From Microvirga lotononidis (GTDB taxonomy: Bacteria; Pseudomonadota; Alphaproteobacteria; Rhizobiales; Beijerinckiaceae), in assembly GCF_034627025.1 (NCBI RefSeq), contig NZ_CP141048.1, positions 1,438,001 through 1,502,000 of the forward strand: DNA of 64,000 bases. Reading direction: 5' to 3'. Numbering within the stretch: the stretch's first letter is position 1; the number at the start of each line of letters is the position of its first letter. Under the pieces are notes generated by a model that ran no database searches, was not told the origin of the DNA, and was given only the letters and a program-made list of their open reading frames with translations. Shown here in pieces: positions 45,805 to 54,353 of this stretch. The position numbers were made by a program, and so were the translations under genes.

Positions 45805-46800
45805 TCACTTCGGCAAGTACGTCATGTCGATGAGCGCAGCCGGATTGATCGCGTCCTGTGGGAGCGAGCGGGATTGAGCGACCCAATCCCAGGTCGTCTT
45901 CAGCCGATTGGCCTCGATCGCACCCAATCCGTCCTTCTTGCTGATTTCATTTTGGATCAAGGGGATCGACGCCGCGAATTCCTGGCTGGCGATGACGGGA
46001 TCGACCTCTGGGACGATTTCGTGGATCGCGTTGCCAGCGTCTCGTGGATCGGCGATGGCGATCGCGGTCGCCTTCACGAAGGCGCGCAGAAATGCCTTCA
46101 CCACCTCGGGCTTCTTGGACAGCAGGTTCTCATTGACGACGAGAGACTGTCCATAGCCTTCGTAGCCGAAGTCGGACCACGGAATGACCCGCATGCCCTT
46201 TCCGGCCTCCTTCATGACCGCGGCATCGAGGGCCGCGACAGTGACCCAGTTGATGAGGGCGTCGGCCTGTCCGGCCGCCATCATTGGCGCCACTGCGGCC
46301 GCGTCGACCTTCATGAGTTCGACGCTCGCCGGATCAAGGCCGTTCCGTTTGGCGAAGATCGGCCAGACGACATTGGAACTCGAGAAGCTCGCCGTCGCGA
46401 GCTTTCTGCCCTTGAGATCAGCAATCGCCTTGACGGGCGAGGATGCTGGAACGTGTATCGAGTCGGGCTTTTTGTTGTAGAGCGCGAATACGACCTTGAC
46501 CGGCAGCTTCTGCTCGGCGAGTGCGCCCATGACGGACTCGATGCCGACAATTCCGATATCGGCAGCCCCGGCGGCAACGCGGGTAAGAGTATCGCTGCCG
46601 CCATTGCCGCTGAGAATATCGACGTCAAGGCCCTCTGCGGCGAACAAGCCGCGGGCCTTGGCGACGTACTCGATAGCATTTGACCCGCCGGGCACCCATC
46701 CGAGCTGGTAGACTACCTTTTCGGCCGATGAAGCGGATGTGAGCCCTGCAAGCGACATGGTCATTGAGAGAACGAGGCTTTTGATGCGAATGGCCGCCAT
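45805..46800 (-). CDS. NMT1/SsuA-like ABC transporter substrate-binding protein
   Basis: A 331-residue periplasmic binding protein with a signal peptide (residues 1-25, ending SASSAE). The mature start VVYQLGWVPGGSNAIEYVAK is typical of the NMT1/THI5-like family, which includes binders of pyrimidine precursors, sulfonates and aromatic acids. The ATG at 46798-46800 has AGGA nine bases upstream; an earlier in-frame start is rejected. It is the first gene of the transport/oxygenase operon and lies 98 bases after the LysR gene. Confidence 0.9.
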   Translation of the reverse strand: MAAIRIKSLVLSMTMSLAGLTSASSAEKVVYQLGWVPGGSNAIEYVAKARGLFAAEGLDVDILSGNGGSDTLTRVAAGAADIGIVGIESVMGALAEQKLPVKVVFALYNKKPDSIHVPASSPVKAIADLKGRKLATASFSSSNVVWPIFAKRNGLDPASVELMKVDAAAVAPMMAAGQADALINWVTVAALDAAVMKEAGKGMRVIPWSDFGYEGYGQSLVVNENLLSKKPEVVKAFLRAFVKATAIAIADPRDAGNAIHEIVPEVDPVIASQEFAASIPLIQNEISKKDGLGAIEANRLKTTWDWVAQSRSLPQDAINPAALIDMTYLPK

Positions 46801-46898
46801 GAGGTGGTTCCTTTGCCTTGGACAGGCAAAATGGAACAGCTTTGGGCGAGCACGACCAGCATCGATTTGCGGCACCAGCGTCCTCAAAATGAGAACGC

Positions 46899-47816
46899 TC
46901 AGGCGGCCTCACCGCCGGCCGTGATGTGCCATGTGGGGAGGAATGTGCGTAGATGCTGGCAGAAATTGGCTGCGGCGATCGGCAGAGACGCATCCGGGAC
47001 TCCGGCGATGAGGCGCTGGGCCGGAATCCCGCGATCCCTGAGCGGCTTGAAGACCAACTGACCGGACTTGAGCTTATTGGCGATGCCAACCGGCGTCATG
47101 ACGGTCACGGCTCCACCGGCTTCAACGTAGCTGCTCATGAAGGTAATGCTATTGCAAACGATCCGGGGCTTCAGGCGCAGAGCCGAGCTCGCGAGGACAT
47201 TGTTGATCTGTTGGTGGATCGTAATCGACTCATCCGGCAGAATGAGCTGGTGACCGACCAGATCGGTAAGCGTCGCCGATTTGAGTGAAGCCAGCGGGTG
47301 ATCGGGAGCCGCAACGATCCCGAGGGGGAATTCCGTTGCCGCGACCTGGATGAGCGGAAGCCGTGGCGGAGGATTGAAAATCATGCACACGTCAGCCTGG
47401 CCCTCGGACACCAGCCGGACTGCCTCGTCGGCCGGGCTGCCGATGATCCTTATCTCAATGCGGGGGAAGCGATCGGCAAAGGCACGGACGGCATCCGGCA
47501 GGATATCTGCAAGGGCGCTTTCGATACATGTGATTGTCACTTGACCCCGCGTGCCTGTCTTTAGTTGCTCGATTTCCGAGATCGCGCGGCCATAGTCACG
47601 CAATGTCGTACGGATGTGCAGCGAAAGGATTTCTCCGGCCGCCGTGAGTCTGAGCCCGCGCGGGAGACGATCGAACAATGGTGCTCCAACGAGACCCTCA
47701 AGCTCCAGGAGATGCCGATTGATGGCCGACGGGGCCACGTTGACCGCCTCGGCCGCCTTCCGAATGGACCCGTGGCGGACGATGGCGTCGAAGTAATTCA
47801 GAAGGCGGGTATGCAT
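46899..47816 (-). CDS. LysR-family transcriptional regulator
   Basis: A 305-residue LysR regulator: N-terminal helix-turn-helix at about residues 15-40 (GSIRKAAEAVNVAPSAINRHL) and a C-terminal co-inducer domain. It lies on the same strand just upstream of the transporter and Rieske genes, with a 98-base gap, so it probably controls them, perhaps in response to the imported substrate. A same-strand rather than divergent LysR gene is less usual. No operator with clear T-N11-A symmetry was picked out. Confidence 0.88.
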   Translation of the reverse strand: MHTRLLNYFDAIVRHGSIRKAAEAVNVAPSAINRHLLELEGLVGAPLFDRLPRGLRLTAAGEILSLHIRTTLRDYGRAISEIEQLKTGTRGQVTITCIESALADILPDAVRAFADRFPRIEIRIIGSPADEAVRLVSEGQADVCMIFNPPPRLPLIQVAATEFPLGIVAAPDHPLASLKSATLTDLVGHQLILPDESITIHQQINNVLASSALRLKPRIVCNSITFMSSYVEAGGAVTVMTPVGIANKLKSGQLVFKPLRDRGIPAQRLIAGVPDASLPIAAANFCQHLRTFLPTWHITAGGEAA

Positions 47817-48402
47817 GGCTTATACCGAATCCTGGAGTGGCTGGCATGCGATCGACGGAACCTCCGGCGCCTGCATTAAGACGCCCCTGCACGTATCTGT
47901 CCGAGTCTGGCGCGCCTGTTGCCCGGGCGGCTATCAGAGCGGCAGGATATGCCGCCTTCGCTGCCCTGGGAATGTCTTGAGCCGGTCAATCTGAGCCGAT
48001 TGATGAGACCCCAAAAGGACCCGTCGTCCGAAGGATTCCCGAATTCGTTGATTCCGGCAGCATGGTTCGACCTCTGGGTGAAGCCATACGATGAGAGGAG
48101 ACTGCTGCTTCGGACAGACAGCCGGAGCCGGATCCTGTATCGGGTGGGTGGCGCCATTGACAGTCACGGGCCCGATGGCACCGGCGCGACATGGACCGGT
48201 CCTTCCATCAGGACCTAGCCGCGTCCGTTCGCCTCGACCAAGCGCAACATCTGGGAACCGGCACCACGGACACAAACCCTGACGACCCAAGTCCATAGCA
48301 CGTCGAGGGAAAGGCCCCGCTGCAACATCAAACTCATGGTGCGAGTTATCATCCCATTGTCCGGTGTCGAGCAAAGTGGGCTCCAATGGCTAGGAGAGGA
48401 TC
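47817..48402. other. Intergenic region between LysR and GlcG genes
   Basis: 586 bases without a supported gene. Several overlapping frames of 60-150 codons exist on both strands, but none has a good start site or a recognisable domain. Promoters for the LysR gene (minus) and the GlcG/HbpS gene (plus) must lie here. It may hold a decayed gene; nothing could be assigned. Confidence 0.4.
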
Positions 48403-48903
48403 ATGAAAGCGACCTATCATTCCGCCGTTGGAGGTTTGCTCATACTCACGCTGACTGCCTCCAGCTTTCCGGCCTGGTCGCAAGCACAGGGTCAGCTGCC
48501 GCAAAAGAGGGTTCTAACTCTGGAGGCGGCGCGCCGAGTGATCGCTGCTGCGGAAGCTGAGGCACAGCGCAACAATGCGCCTGCAGTGCTGGCCGTCGTC
48601 GACGATGGAGGCTGGTTGATCCTGTTGGAGCGCATGGATCATGCCCCTATGCTGGCAAGTGTCGAGATTGCGCCGGGCAAAGCCAGGGCAGCGGCAGCCT
48701 ACCGGAAGCCGACGCAGGCCCTGGAGGAAACCATCAACCGGGGAAGAACAGCCGCGGTCACGGCGCCAGGCTTCGTACAGATGCAGGGCGGCGTGCCTCT
48801 CATGGTGAATGATGAAATCGTCGGCGCTATCGGCGTATCGGCCGACACGCCTGCGCATGACCAGCAGATCGCAGAGGCCGGAGCCCGAGCGCTCTTGCCA
48901 TGA
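48403..48903 (+). CDS. Exported GlcG/HbpS-family protein
   Basis: A 166-residue protein of the GlcG/HbpS family, some members of which bind haem or cobalamin. A signal peptide occupies residues 1-27 (ending AWSQA). The family core runs from LTLEAARRVIAAAEAEA near residue 38 through VVDDGGWLILLERMD near residue 66, with the C-terminal GGVPLMVNDEIVGAIGVSA. TAGGAGAGGATC precedes the ATG. It is convergent with the GMC dehydrogenase gene; such proteins often lie beside alcohol or sugar-acid oxidation genes, but its role here is unknown. Confidence 0.85.
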   Translation: MKATYHSAVGGLLILTLTASSFPAWSQAQGQLPQKRVLTLEAARRVIAAAEAEAQRNNAPAVLAVVDDGGWLILLERMDHAPMLASVEIAPGKARAAAAYRKPTQALEETINRGRTAAVTAPGFVQMQGGVPLMVNDEIVGAIGVSADTPAHDQQIAEAGARALLP

Positions 48904-48917
48904 AAGAAGTTCATCCG

Positions 48918-50681
48918 TCAGAGAAGCTGGCCCGGATTACTGAGGTATCGCGCCTTCACGGCCTCCAGTGACCGATAGGTCAGGGCCGCCACCGTGTTGG
49001 TAGGATTGTAGCCTGCGTTCTGCGGAAACGCCGACGCCCCATGGACGAAGACGTTCGGCACATCCCAGCTCTGGAGATAGGTGCTGATCGCCGAGGTCGT
49101 GCGATCAGTGCCCGTAATGGCTCCCCCCGTGGTATGCGTCGTCTGATACGGCACGATGCTGAACGGAACCGGCGGCAGCGATATCTTCAGATGTGTCGGG
49201 TTCGTAGCGCGGGCGATTTCGGTCATTCTGTCGGTCAGGAATTGCCGCATCTTGAGATCGTTCTGCGGGAAGTCGAAGGTCACACGCAGGAGCGGCATAC
49301 CGTAGGCGTCGCGATAAGTCGGATCGAGATCGAGGTAGTTCGTGCGCCGTGCGGTGCTCCCGCCATGAGCCTGGATAGTGTAGGTTCGGTCATACCAATC
49401 GTGCAGGGCTCTTTTCCAGCCGGACCCCCAGGTCGGCGTTCCGTCCGGCAGGACCGTCTGCTGGATCGGACGCGCGCCGGTGGTTTGTCCGAGAATGTAC
49501 CCGCCGCCCACGAATCCGTGCGGGCCATGGTCGAAATTGTCGGAATTGAACTCGTCGATCACCATTCCCATCGCGCCGGCGCCGGCATAGGCATTCATGC
49601 GCTTATCCGCATGGAAGGGGTATGCATAGGACATGGTCTGATAGGCGAAATTCTTGCCGACCACGCCCTGTCCAGTTGTGGGATCGTAAGGTTGCCCGAT
49701 GCCTGAGATGAGCATCAGGCGCACGTTGTGCATCTGATAGGCGCACAGCAGGACGAGGTCCGCCGGCTGGAACGTCTCGCGGCCTGCAATATCGAAATAG
49801 GTTACCCCGCGCGCGGCCTTCCTGTCGGGCGTTAGTTCGATTCGCGTGACATGACTGTCGCAGCGCAGCTCGAAGTTCGGGTTCTTGAGCGCGATCGGCA
49901 GGACAGTGTTGAACGGGCTTGCCTTTGACCAATTGTAGCAGCCGTAGCGTTCGCAGAACCCGCAATAGGTACAGGGCCCCATTTGAACGCCGTCGGGAGT
50001 GGTATAGGAATCGGCACTCATGTTGGAGGCCGGCTGCGGAAACGGCTTGTAACCGACACTCTTCGCGCCCTCTGCGAAAAGGCGCGGGCCGAGACCCTGT
50101 TTCAGGGGAGGCGTCGGGTACTCGCGTGAGCGCGGAGCCTCGAATGGGTTGCCGCCCGGCTGAATGGTTCCCTTCAGATTGCCGGCCTTGCCCGATGTTC
50201 CGCAGACATACTCGAACTTGTCGTAGTAGGGCTCAAGGTCGTCATAGGTCACGCCCCAGTCCTGGATGGTCAACTCGGGGTCGATGAAATTCTTGCCGTA
50301 GCGCTGCTCGTTATGGCTCCTCATCTGGAAGTCGGCCGGCTGGAAGCGCCAGTGCTGGCCATTCCAGTGCAGGCCGGCGCCGCCCAATCCCTCGCCAAGC
50401 AGGAATGCCCCGAGACGGCGCATGGGAAGCGCCGTCTCGTCCGGCTTGTTGCGAAAGGTGAGCGTCTCCCGAGCGAGATTCTGAAAGATCTCTCCGCGGG
50501 AGTTCCACTTGATCTCGTCCAGGGCTTGCGGTGCGGCAAAATCCGGTATCGTGTCGCGATAGCGGCCCCGCTCGAAACCGACGATGCGCAATCCCGTGTC
50601 GGCAAGTTCGCGAGCGGCGATGCCACCCGTCCAACCCATACCAATGATAACGACATCGACGTGTGGCATCTCGCGCGGCAT
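48918..50681 (-). CDS. GMC-family FAD dehydrogenase (gluconate 2-dehydrogenase large-subunit type)
   Basis: A 587-residue flavoprotein. The FAD motif is GMGWTGG at residues 14-20, a GLHWNGQ-type GMC segment is near residue 103, and the C-terminal region has the usual THTTGGAITGTD and HGASAFPQNAGYNPT blocks. A cysteine cluster, C-x2-C-x2-C-x4-C at residues 237, 240, 243 and 248, resembles the iron-sulfur site of related membrane sugar dehydrogenases. It has no signal peptide, so it probably crosses the membrane with its Tat-tagged partner. The substrate is a sugar acid or sugar, not determined. Confidence 0.9.
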   Translation of the reverse strand: MPREMPHVDVVIIGMGWTGGIAARELADTGLRIVGFERGRYRDTIPDFAAPQALDEIKWNSRGEIFQNLARETLTFRNKPDETALPMRRLGAFLLGEGLGGAGLHWNGQHWRFQPADFQMRSHNEQRYGKNFIDPELTIQDWGVTYDDLEPYYDKFEYVCGTSGKAGNLKGTIQPGGNPFEAPRSREYPTPPLKQGLGPRLFAEGAKSVGYKPFPQPASNMSADSYTTPDGVQMGPCTYCGFCERYGCYNWSKASPFNTVLPIALKNPNFELRCDSHVTRIELTPDRKAARGVTYFDIAGRETFQPADLVLLCAYQMHNVRLMLISGIGQPYDPTTGQGVVGKNFAYQTMSYAYPFHADKRMNAYAGAGAMGMVIDEFNSDNFDHGPHGFVGGGYILGQTTGARPIQQTVLPDGTPTWGSGWKRALHDWYDRTYTIQAHGGSTARRTNYLDLDPTYRDAYGMPLLRVTFDFPQNDLKMRQFLTDRMTEIARATNPTHLKISLPPVPFSIVPYQTTHTTGGAITGTDRTTSAISTYLQSWDVPNVFVHGASAFPQNAGYNPTNTVAALTYRSLEAVKARYLSNPGQLL

Positions 50682-50695
50682 ACTGGCCTCCCGCT

Positions 50696-51454
50696 TCAGC
50701 TACCGATGGCGATCGGCTCGATCTCGTAGAGTTCACCATTAAGGTCGACCGCCGGCGTCAGGACCGGGTTGGCGCCGGGGAAGTTGATCATGCGCCAGGC
50801 GCCCATGTCGCGATTGCCGCCGTAAAGCGGATCGCCAAGATAGCCCTCGACCGTGTTCTGCCAGAGAACCTGGAAGAACGTCGCCGATGAAATGCCGTCG
50901 AGTTCGATCTTGCCGCCTTCCAGCAGAGTCAGGACTTCGTCCTGATCAGTTGCGTCAAGCTCGACGAAGCGCTTTCCCTTGACGCCCAGGCACCAACGAT
51001 CAAGCGCCATGAATGCTGTGCGATAGATCTGAGCTGGCGTCAAAGCGAGCTGCCAGCCCTGAGAGCGGGATCCCTCGGCCCATGGCCCCGCCATGTACCA
51101 TCGTGCGGCTGCGCCGAACTGCCCGCCGAGCTCCCGGTCGATGAAGGTCACGACTCCCGCCTCCACGCCCCCCGGGCCGAAATCGTCCGCAGGTATGAGC
51201 CGGTCCACCATTGCGGTGAGCGTTTCCACTTCGGCGTTCGTCAGAAAACGATAGCCTTGCGGCGCAGGAGCAGGAATCTGGCCAGGGCGCGGCACCTGAT
51301 TTTGAGGTACGGCCGGCGCCGGTTGCGGCGTGTCTGCCGGCACGGGAGCTTGAGCGTGGGCGGCCTCCGCTGCGACCGCCGTCGCCGCCGCACCCGCGAT
51401 GATGAAGCGACGTCTTGATGGGTTTGCGGGCCTCTCGTCGGATGAGTTGGTCAT
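50696..51454 (-). CDS. Gluconate 2-dehydrogenase subunit 3-like protein with Tat signal
   Basis: A 252-residue small subunit. A twin-arginine leader, SRRRFIIAGAAATAVAAEAA, lies near residues 13-32, followed by a Pro/Ala linker and the subunit-3 domain (about residues 70-230: FLTNAEVETLTAMVDRLIPAD). It exports the flavoprotein as a hitchhiker. A GTG at 51466 overlapping the previous stop is possible, but the ATG at 51452-51454 lies at a better distance from AAGGAG. It is encoded between the cytochrome and flavoprotein genes on the minus strand. Confidence 0.88.
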   Translation of the reverse strand: MTNSSDERPANPSRRRFIIAGAAATAVAAEAAHAQAPVPADTPQPAPAVPQNQVPRPGQIPAPAPQGYRFLTNAEVETLTAMVDRLIPADDFGPGGVEAGVVTFIDRELGGQFGAAARWYMAGPWAEGSRSQGWQLALTPAQIYRTAFMALDRWCLGVKGKRFVELDATDQDEVLTLLEGGKIELDGISSATFFQVLWQNTVEGYLGDPLYGGNRDMGAWRMINFPGANPVLTPAVDLNGELYEIEPIAIGS

Positions 51455-51462
51455 GTCGGCGC

Positions 51463-52995
51463 TCACTCCTTGAGGCTTTCGAGATAGGCGATCACACCTT
51501 GACGGTCTTGGTCCGATTTAATGCCGGGAAAAGTCATGTAGGTTCCCGGAGCGTAGCCGCGCGGGCTCTTGAGAAAGGCATCGAGCTGGGCTTGGTCCCA
51601 ATTTCCCTGATGGGCCTTCAAGGCATTCGAGTAGCGATAGTCGGAAATACCGGCGATCGGCCGTGCCGTGACTCCGAACAGGTTGGGCCCTACCCGTGTG
51701 GGGCCACCTTTCTCGAAGGTATGGCATGCCGCGCAGGCGCGCTGAGCCGCGGCTTTGCCGTGCGCCAGATCAGCACCTCCGCCGGCTCCCCCTGAGGTCG
51801 ATCCTGCGGCTGTCTGAGCTGCGGCAGGATCGCCAGTCGCTGCGGTGGGACCGGTCGCACCTTCACCAGGCGATGCCTTCGGGTCGGAGAACGGTCCTGT
51901 CGGGCTTGAGGACGAGGTTGGCGTTCCTGAATCGGGTCGACGCGGACCGGTTGGCGCGGCATTGGCCTGAAGACCTATGGGCCCGCCCGCATTGGGGGCA
52001 TTCTCGGCGAGTTCCGTCCCGAAATATTGAGCAACCGCTCGACGCCAATCCGGATCCTGCAGGAGCGCATCGATATCCTGGTCACGGACCTGGGGAGCAT
52101 TCTCGACCTTGCTCGCGGGAACCCGCAGGGAGGGGCGGTCCCATTGTCCGCTGAATGTGAGAATCCCGTAGGGAATGATGACCCGGTTGCGATCCCAGCC
52201 GAGGAAGCCGCCGGATTCGAGCGTCACATAGGTCGTGCGCCCCGTCACTTTATCGATGATGATGTTGGCGACCCGGCCCAGAGTGCGGCCGGTATTCTCA
52301 GGATCGACCACCTGACTGCCGATGAGATCGCGCGAGGACAGGAAATATGGCGTGTCCGGCGCGCCGGAAGCTGCCGACGGTCCAGGCTGGAGCGCCGAGG
52401 CAGCGGGAGGCTGGGCGCTGGCCTGAACTTGCGTGCTGGGCCCTTGCGATTGAGGTTGGGTCTGGGCCGCTTGCCCGGCCCCGCCGGACGGCGCGGGTTG
52501 CGTGGCCTGACCAGGAGTACGTTGGCTGGGCTCTGCGCTCCGTCGCGCCGCCTCGACCGCCGCGGGCGATGTCGCTCCCGGTGTCGATGCTCCGGGAGCC
52601 GGCGGCGGCGCGGCATTCGCTCCGGCATTCGCTCCGGCCCTCGGATCGTTCGAGGCTCTTTGTGCGGACGCGGCCGGTTCTGACGGCTTGTTGGCGCGCG
52701 CCGGCTCCTGGGGGCCGGCCAGCGGCGTCGATAATTGGATCGGAGGGAGTGAAGGCAATTGCAGAAGTTGAAGTGCCTGCGACGTCGCCGCGTCGCATCC
52801 AGCGGCATCGCGCGCCTTCAGCTTCGCTTCGGCCTCGTCCACAAGCGAGCCGACGCGACTTTTAACGTCGGATGTGGCTCTCGGAAGGGCCCTCTGGACC
52901 CTGGTCAGATTTTCGGCACAGCTTGCGTGGGCCACTGCAGGAACGAGGCCGGAAAGCGCGACACCTGAGAGCAGGATTGCTGATAGGACACGCAT
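51463..52995 (-). CDS. PRC-barrel and cytochrome c fusion protein
   Basis: A 510-residue exported protein. A signal peptide spans residues 1-24, followed by a helical segment with three cysteines, a long Ala/Pro/Ser/Gln linker (about 90-215), a PRC-barrel domain (216-290, with DLIGSQVVDPENTGRTLGRV), a second disordered linker, and a C-terminal class I cytochrome c domain (haem Cys421/Cys424/His425; axial Met487 in GTYMTFPG). It is encoded first in the dehydrogenase operon and would accept electrons from the flavoprotein. Known gluconate dehydrogenases use a tri-haem cytochrome, so this fusion is unusual. Confidence 0.85.
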   Translation of the reverse strand: MRVLSAILLSGVALSGLVPAVAHASCAENLTRVQRALPRATSDVKSRVGSLVDEAEAKLKARDAAGCDAATSQALQLLQLPSLPPIQLSTPLAGPQEPARANKPSEPAASAQRASNDPRAGANAGANAAPPPAPGASTPGATSPAAVEAARRSAEPSQRTPGQATQPAPSGGAGQAAQTQPQSQGPSTQVQASAQPPAASALQPGPSAASGAPDTPYFLSSRDLIGSQVVDPENTGRTLGRVANIIIDKVTGRTTYVTLESGGFLGWDRNRVIIPYGILTFSGQWDRPSLRVPASKVENAPQVRDQDIDALLQDPDWRRAVAQYFGTELAENAPNAGGPIGLQANAAPTGPRRPDSGTPTSSSSPTGPFSDPKASPGEGATGPTAATGDPAAAQTAAGSTSGGAGGGADLAHGKAAAQRACAACHTFEKGGPTRVGPNLFGVTARPIAGISDYRYSNALKAHQGNWDQAQLDAFLKSPRGYAPGTYMTFPGIKSDQDRQGVIAYLESLKE

Positions 52996-53216
52996 GCTCG
53001 AGCGTCCCCTCGCTGGCCAAGCCAGGCATCGGTGAAACGGCCAAGGCTGTGTCGGCCCGACATCGAACGCCCGAGATTGAGGTTCCCGTCAACAACCCAC
53101 TTCGTTGGAAGTTCCGCAATTCCCGCTGAGTCTGGCGATCCAAGAACATATGGCAACACCGGTTGCCCTCACTCTTTAAGCTCTCTCCCGACAGCTCTCC
53201 TCACGGATGACTTTCA

Positions 53217-53232
53217 TGTTCCACGTGAAACA
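53217..53232. other. parS-like ParB-binding site (exact consensus)
   Basis: TGTTCCACGTGAAACA matches the ParB-binding parS sequence first described in Bacillus subtilis exactly. It lies in the 300-base gap between the cytochrome gene and a decayed SDR gene, with no other gene over it. parS sites cluster near chromosome or chromid origins. Confidence 0.75.
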
Positions 53233-53291
53233 CTTGGTAGCTGCATATTGTTGGGGTCCAACGCAGACTGACCGCGCCGGGAGAATGTACC

Positions 53292-53643
53292 ATGGCGGCT
53301 CCTTTCGCACTTTGCTCTTGCGACCGGCGCCTCCAGCGGGATCGGATTTGAAATTGCCCTTTGCTTCGCCAAGGATGATCATTGCCGCCCGCCATGAGGA
53401 CGGATTGAATCGCGCAGCCGAGGCCTTGCGCATGGAAGGGCGCCCAAGCGGAAGTCGTGTCAGTCGATCTCTCGAAACCCGATGGGCCGCCCAAGCTGTT
53501 CCAAGCGGTGCATCGAGTAGGGGTCGAGGTGGAGTTCCTAGTCAACAATGCCGGCGCCGGAGTCTTCGGGGATTTTTCTCGCGATACGGACCTGCACGCT
53601 GAACTCGGCATGATCCAAGTCAATGTGATCTCGGTCGTGGCGG
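53292..53643 (+). pseudogene. Decayed short-chain dehydrogenase/reductase gene
   Basis: Fragments of an SDR are spread over different frames. ATGASSGIGFEIALCFAKDD is encoded from 53320, then the frame shifts to give MIIAARHEDGLNRAAEALRMEG from about 53377, then shifts again to AEVVSVDLSKPD...FLVNNAGAGVFGDFS from about 53449 to 53643, including the SDR NNAG motif. The catalytic YxxxK half is missing. At least two frameshifts and a 3' truncation make it non-functional. It lies beside other remnants and tRNA-Arg. Confidence 0.82.
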
Positions 53644-53656
53644 CCTTCTCTCGGAA

Positions 53657-53779
53657 GCTCTGCCGGCCATCGACCGCTTTCTCGCCGATGCCCGCCACGC
53701 CGCCAAGAAGACGCCCCATCCCTCACCCAGCCTCCGTGACCCAGTGCTGGCAGACGCCGCAAAGGCTGCGTCCCTTTGA
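53657..53779 (+). pseudogene. C-terminal fragment of an unidentified gene
   Basis: Forty codons and a stop read ALPAIDRFLADARHAAKK then an SLRDP...ADAAKAASL end, with composition like a real protein C-terminus, but no start and no match to the upstream SDR remnant. It may be the tail of a gene fused by deletion to the SDR remnant. Low confidence. Confidence 0.35.
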
Positions 53780-54106
53780 TCGCGGCTGTCCCGGATTTGC
53801 CGAGCGTTGACGGCAGGATCACCACGGACAGGCCTGTCGCAAGGAGACAGGGCTGACGCTCGAGCGTCGACACCGTGCGGCTCATGAAGGTCGCGATGCC
53901 GTCCGGCGCCTCGATCCACACGCTTGCCGCACAGGCCTTATCGACTGCGGTGGATGGTCCCAAGCTGATCCATGATGTTTCGTAGCCCAGTCCCATTCTT
54001 CCTCACGGGCCAAACCATCCGCACTTTGGCACAGCTCAGGCAGACCAAAAGTCATGCTGTACGACTTAGGCTTGGTTCGCGGCGTTCTTGAAAGTGAGAA
54101 GAGAAA
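53780..54106. other. Remnant-rich region before tRNA-Arg
   Basis: 327 bases without an intact gene. A minus-strand frame beginning near 53996 reads about 78 protein-like residues (GYETSWISLGPSTAVDKACA...) before becoming antisense to the upstream remnants; no family is recognised and no good ribosome-binding site is seen. Together with the SDR remnant it suggests decayed insertion material at the 3' side of the tRNA. Confidence 0.35.
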
Positions 54107-54183
54107 TGGCGCACCCGACACGATTCGAACGTGTGACCTTTGCCTTCGGAGGGCAACGCTCTATCCAGCTGAGCTACGGGTGC
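54107..54183 (-). tRNA. tRNA-Arg (anticodon CCG)
   Basis: Read on the minus strand, a 77-nt cloverleaf: acceptor stem GCACCCG pairs with CGGGTGC, D arm begins TAGCTCAGCTGGATAGAGC, the anticodon loop CTCCGAA gives anticodon CCG, and the T arm contains GTTCGAATC. The 3' CCA is encoded (54107-54109). It decodes the Arg codon CGG. Confidence 0.95.
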
Positions 54184-54253
54184 TTGCGGCCTTCGGCCTG
54201 TTTCTTCCCTACCCGATTACGGGCGGCAGGGCAACCTCTGCCGGGAAGAGAGT

Positions 54254-54338
54254 GCGGCCGTCCCTTTTCTCAAGACGGCCGCGGAGGGATCCTTCCATTC
54301 TCCTGCCGGAGGCAGGGCTCACCCGGACTCCGGCAGGA
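54254..54338 (-). terminator. Two hairpins downstream of the TerC gene
   Basis: A 10-bp perfect stem (TCCTGCCGGA, 54301-54310, with 54329-54338) and a 9-bp stem (GCGGCCGTC, 54254-54262, with 54274-54282) lie between the TerC gene end and tRNA-Arg. They have no T run, so they may terminate or protect the TerC transcript. Confidence 0.5.
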
Positions 54339-54353
54339 ACGATCTCGTGGTTT

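Noticed and set aside
47934..48386. 150-residue minus-strand frame in the LysR-GlcG gap
   Set aside because: It has no ribosome-binding site, no domain and a composition like random GC-rich sequence, and it competes with other frames.
54107..54183. Duplicate of the tRNA-Arg 3' end as an attachment site in the window
   Set aside because: No second copy of the tRNA end was seen in the flanking sequence.
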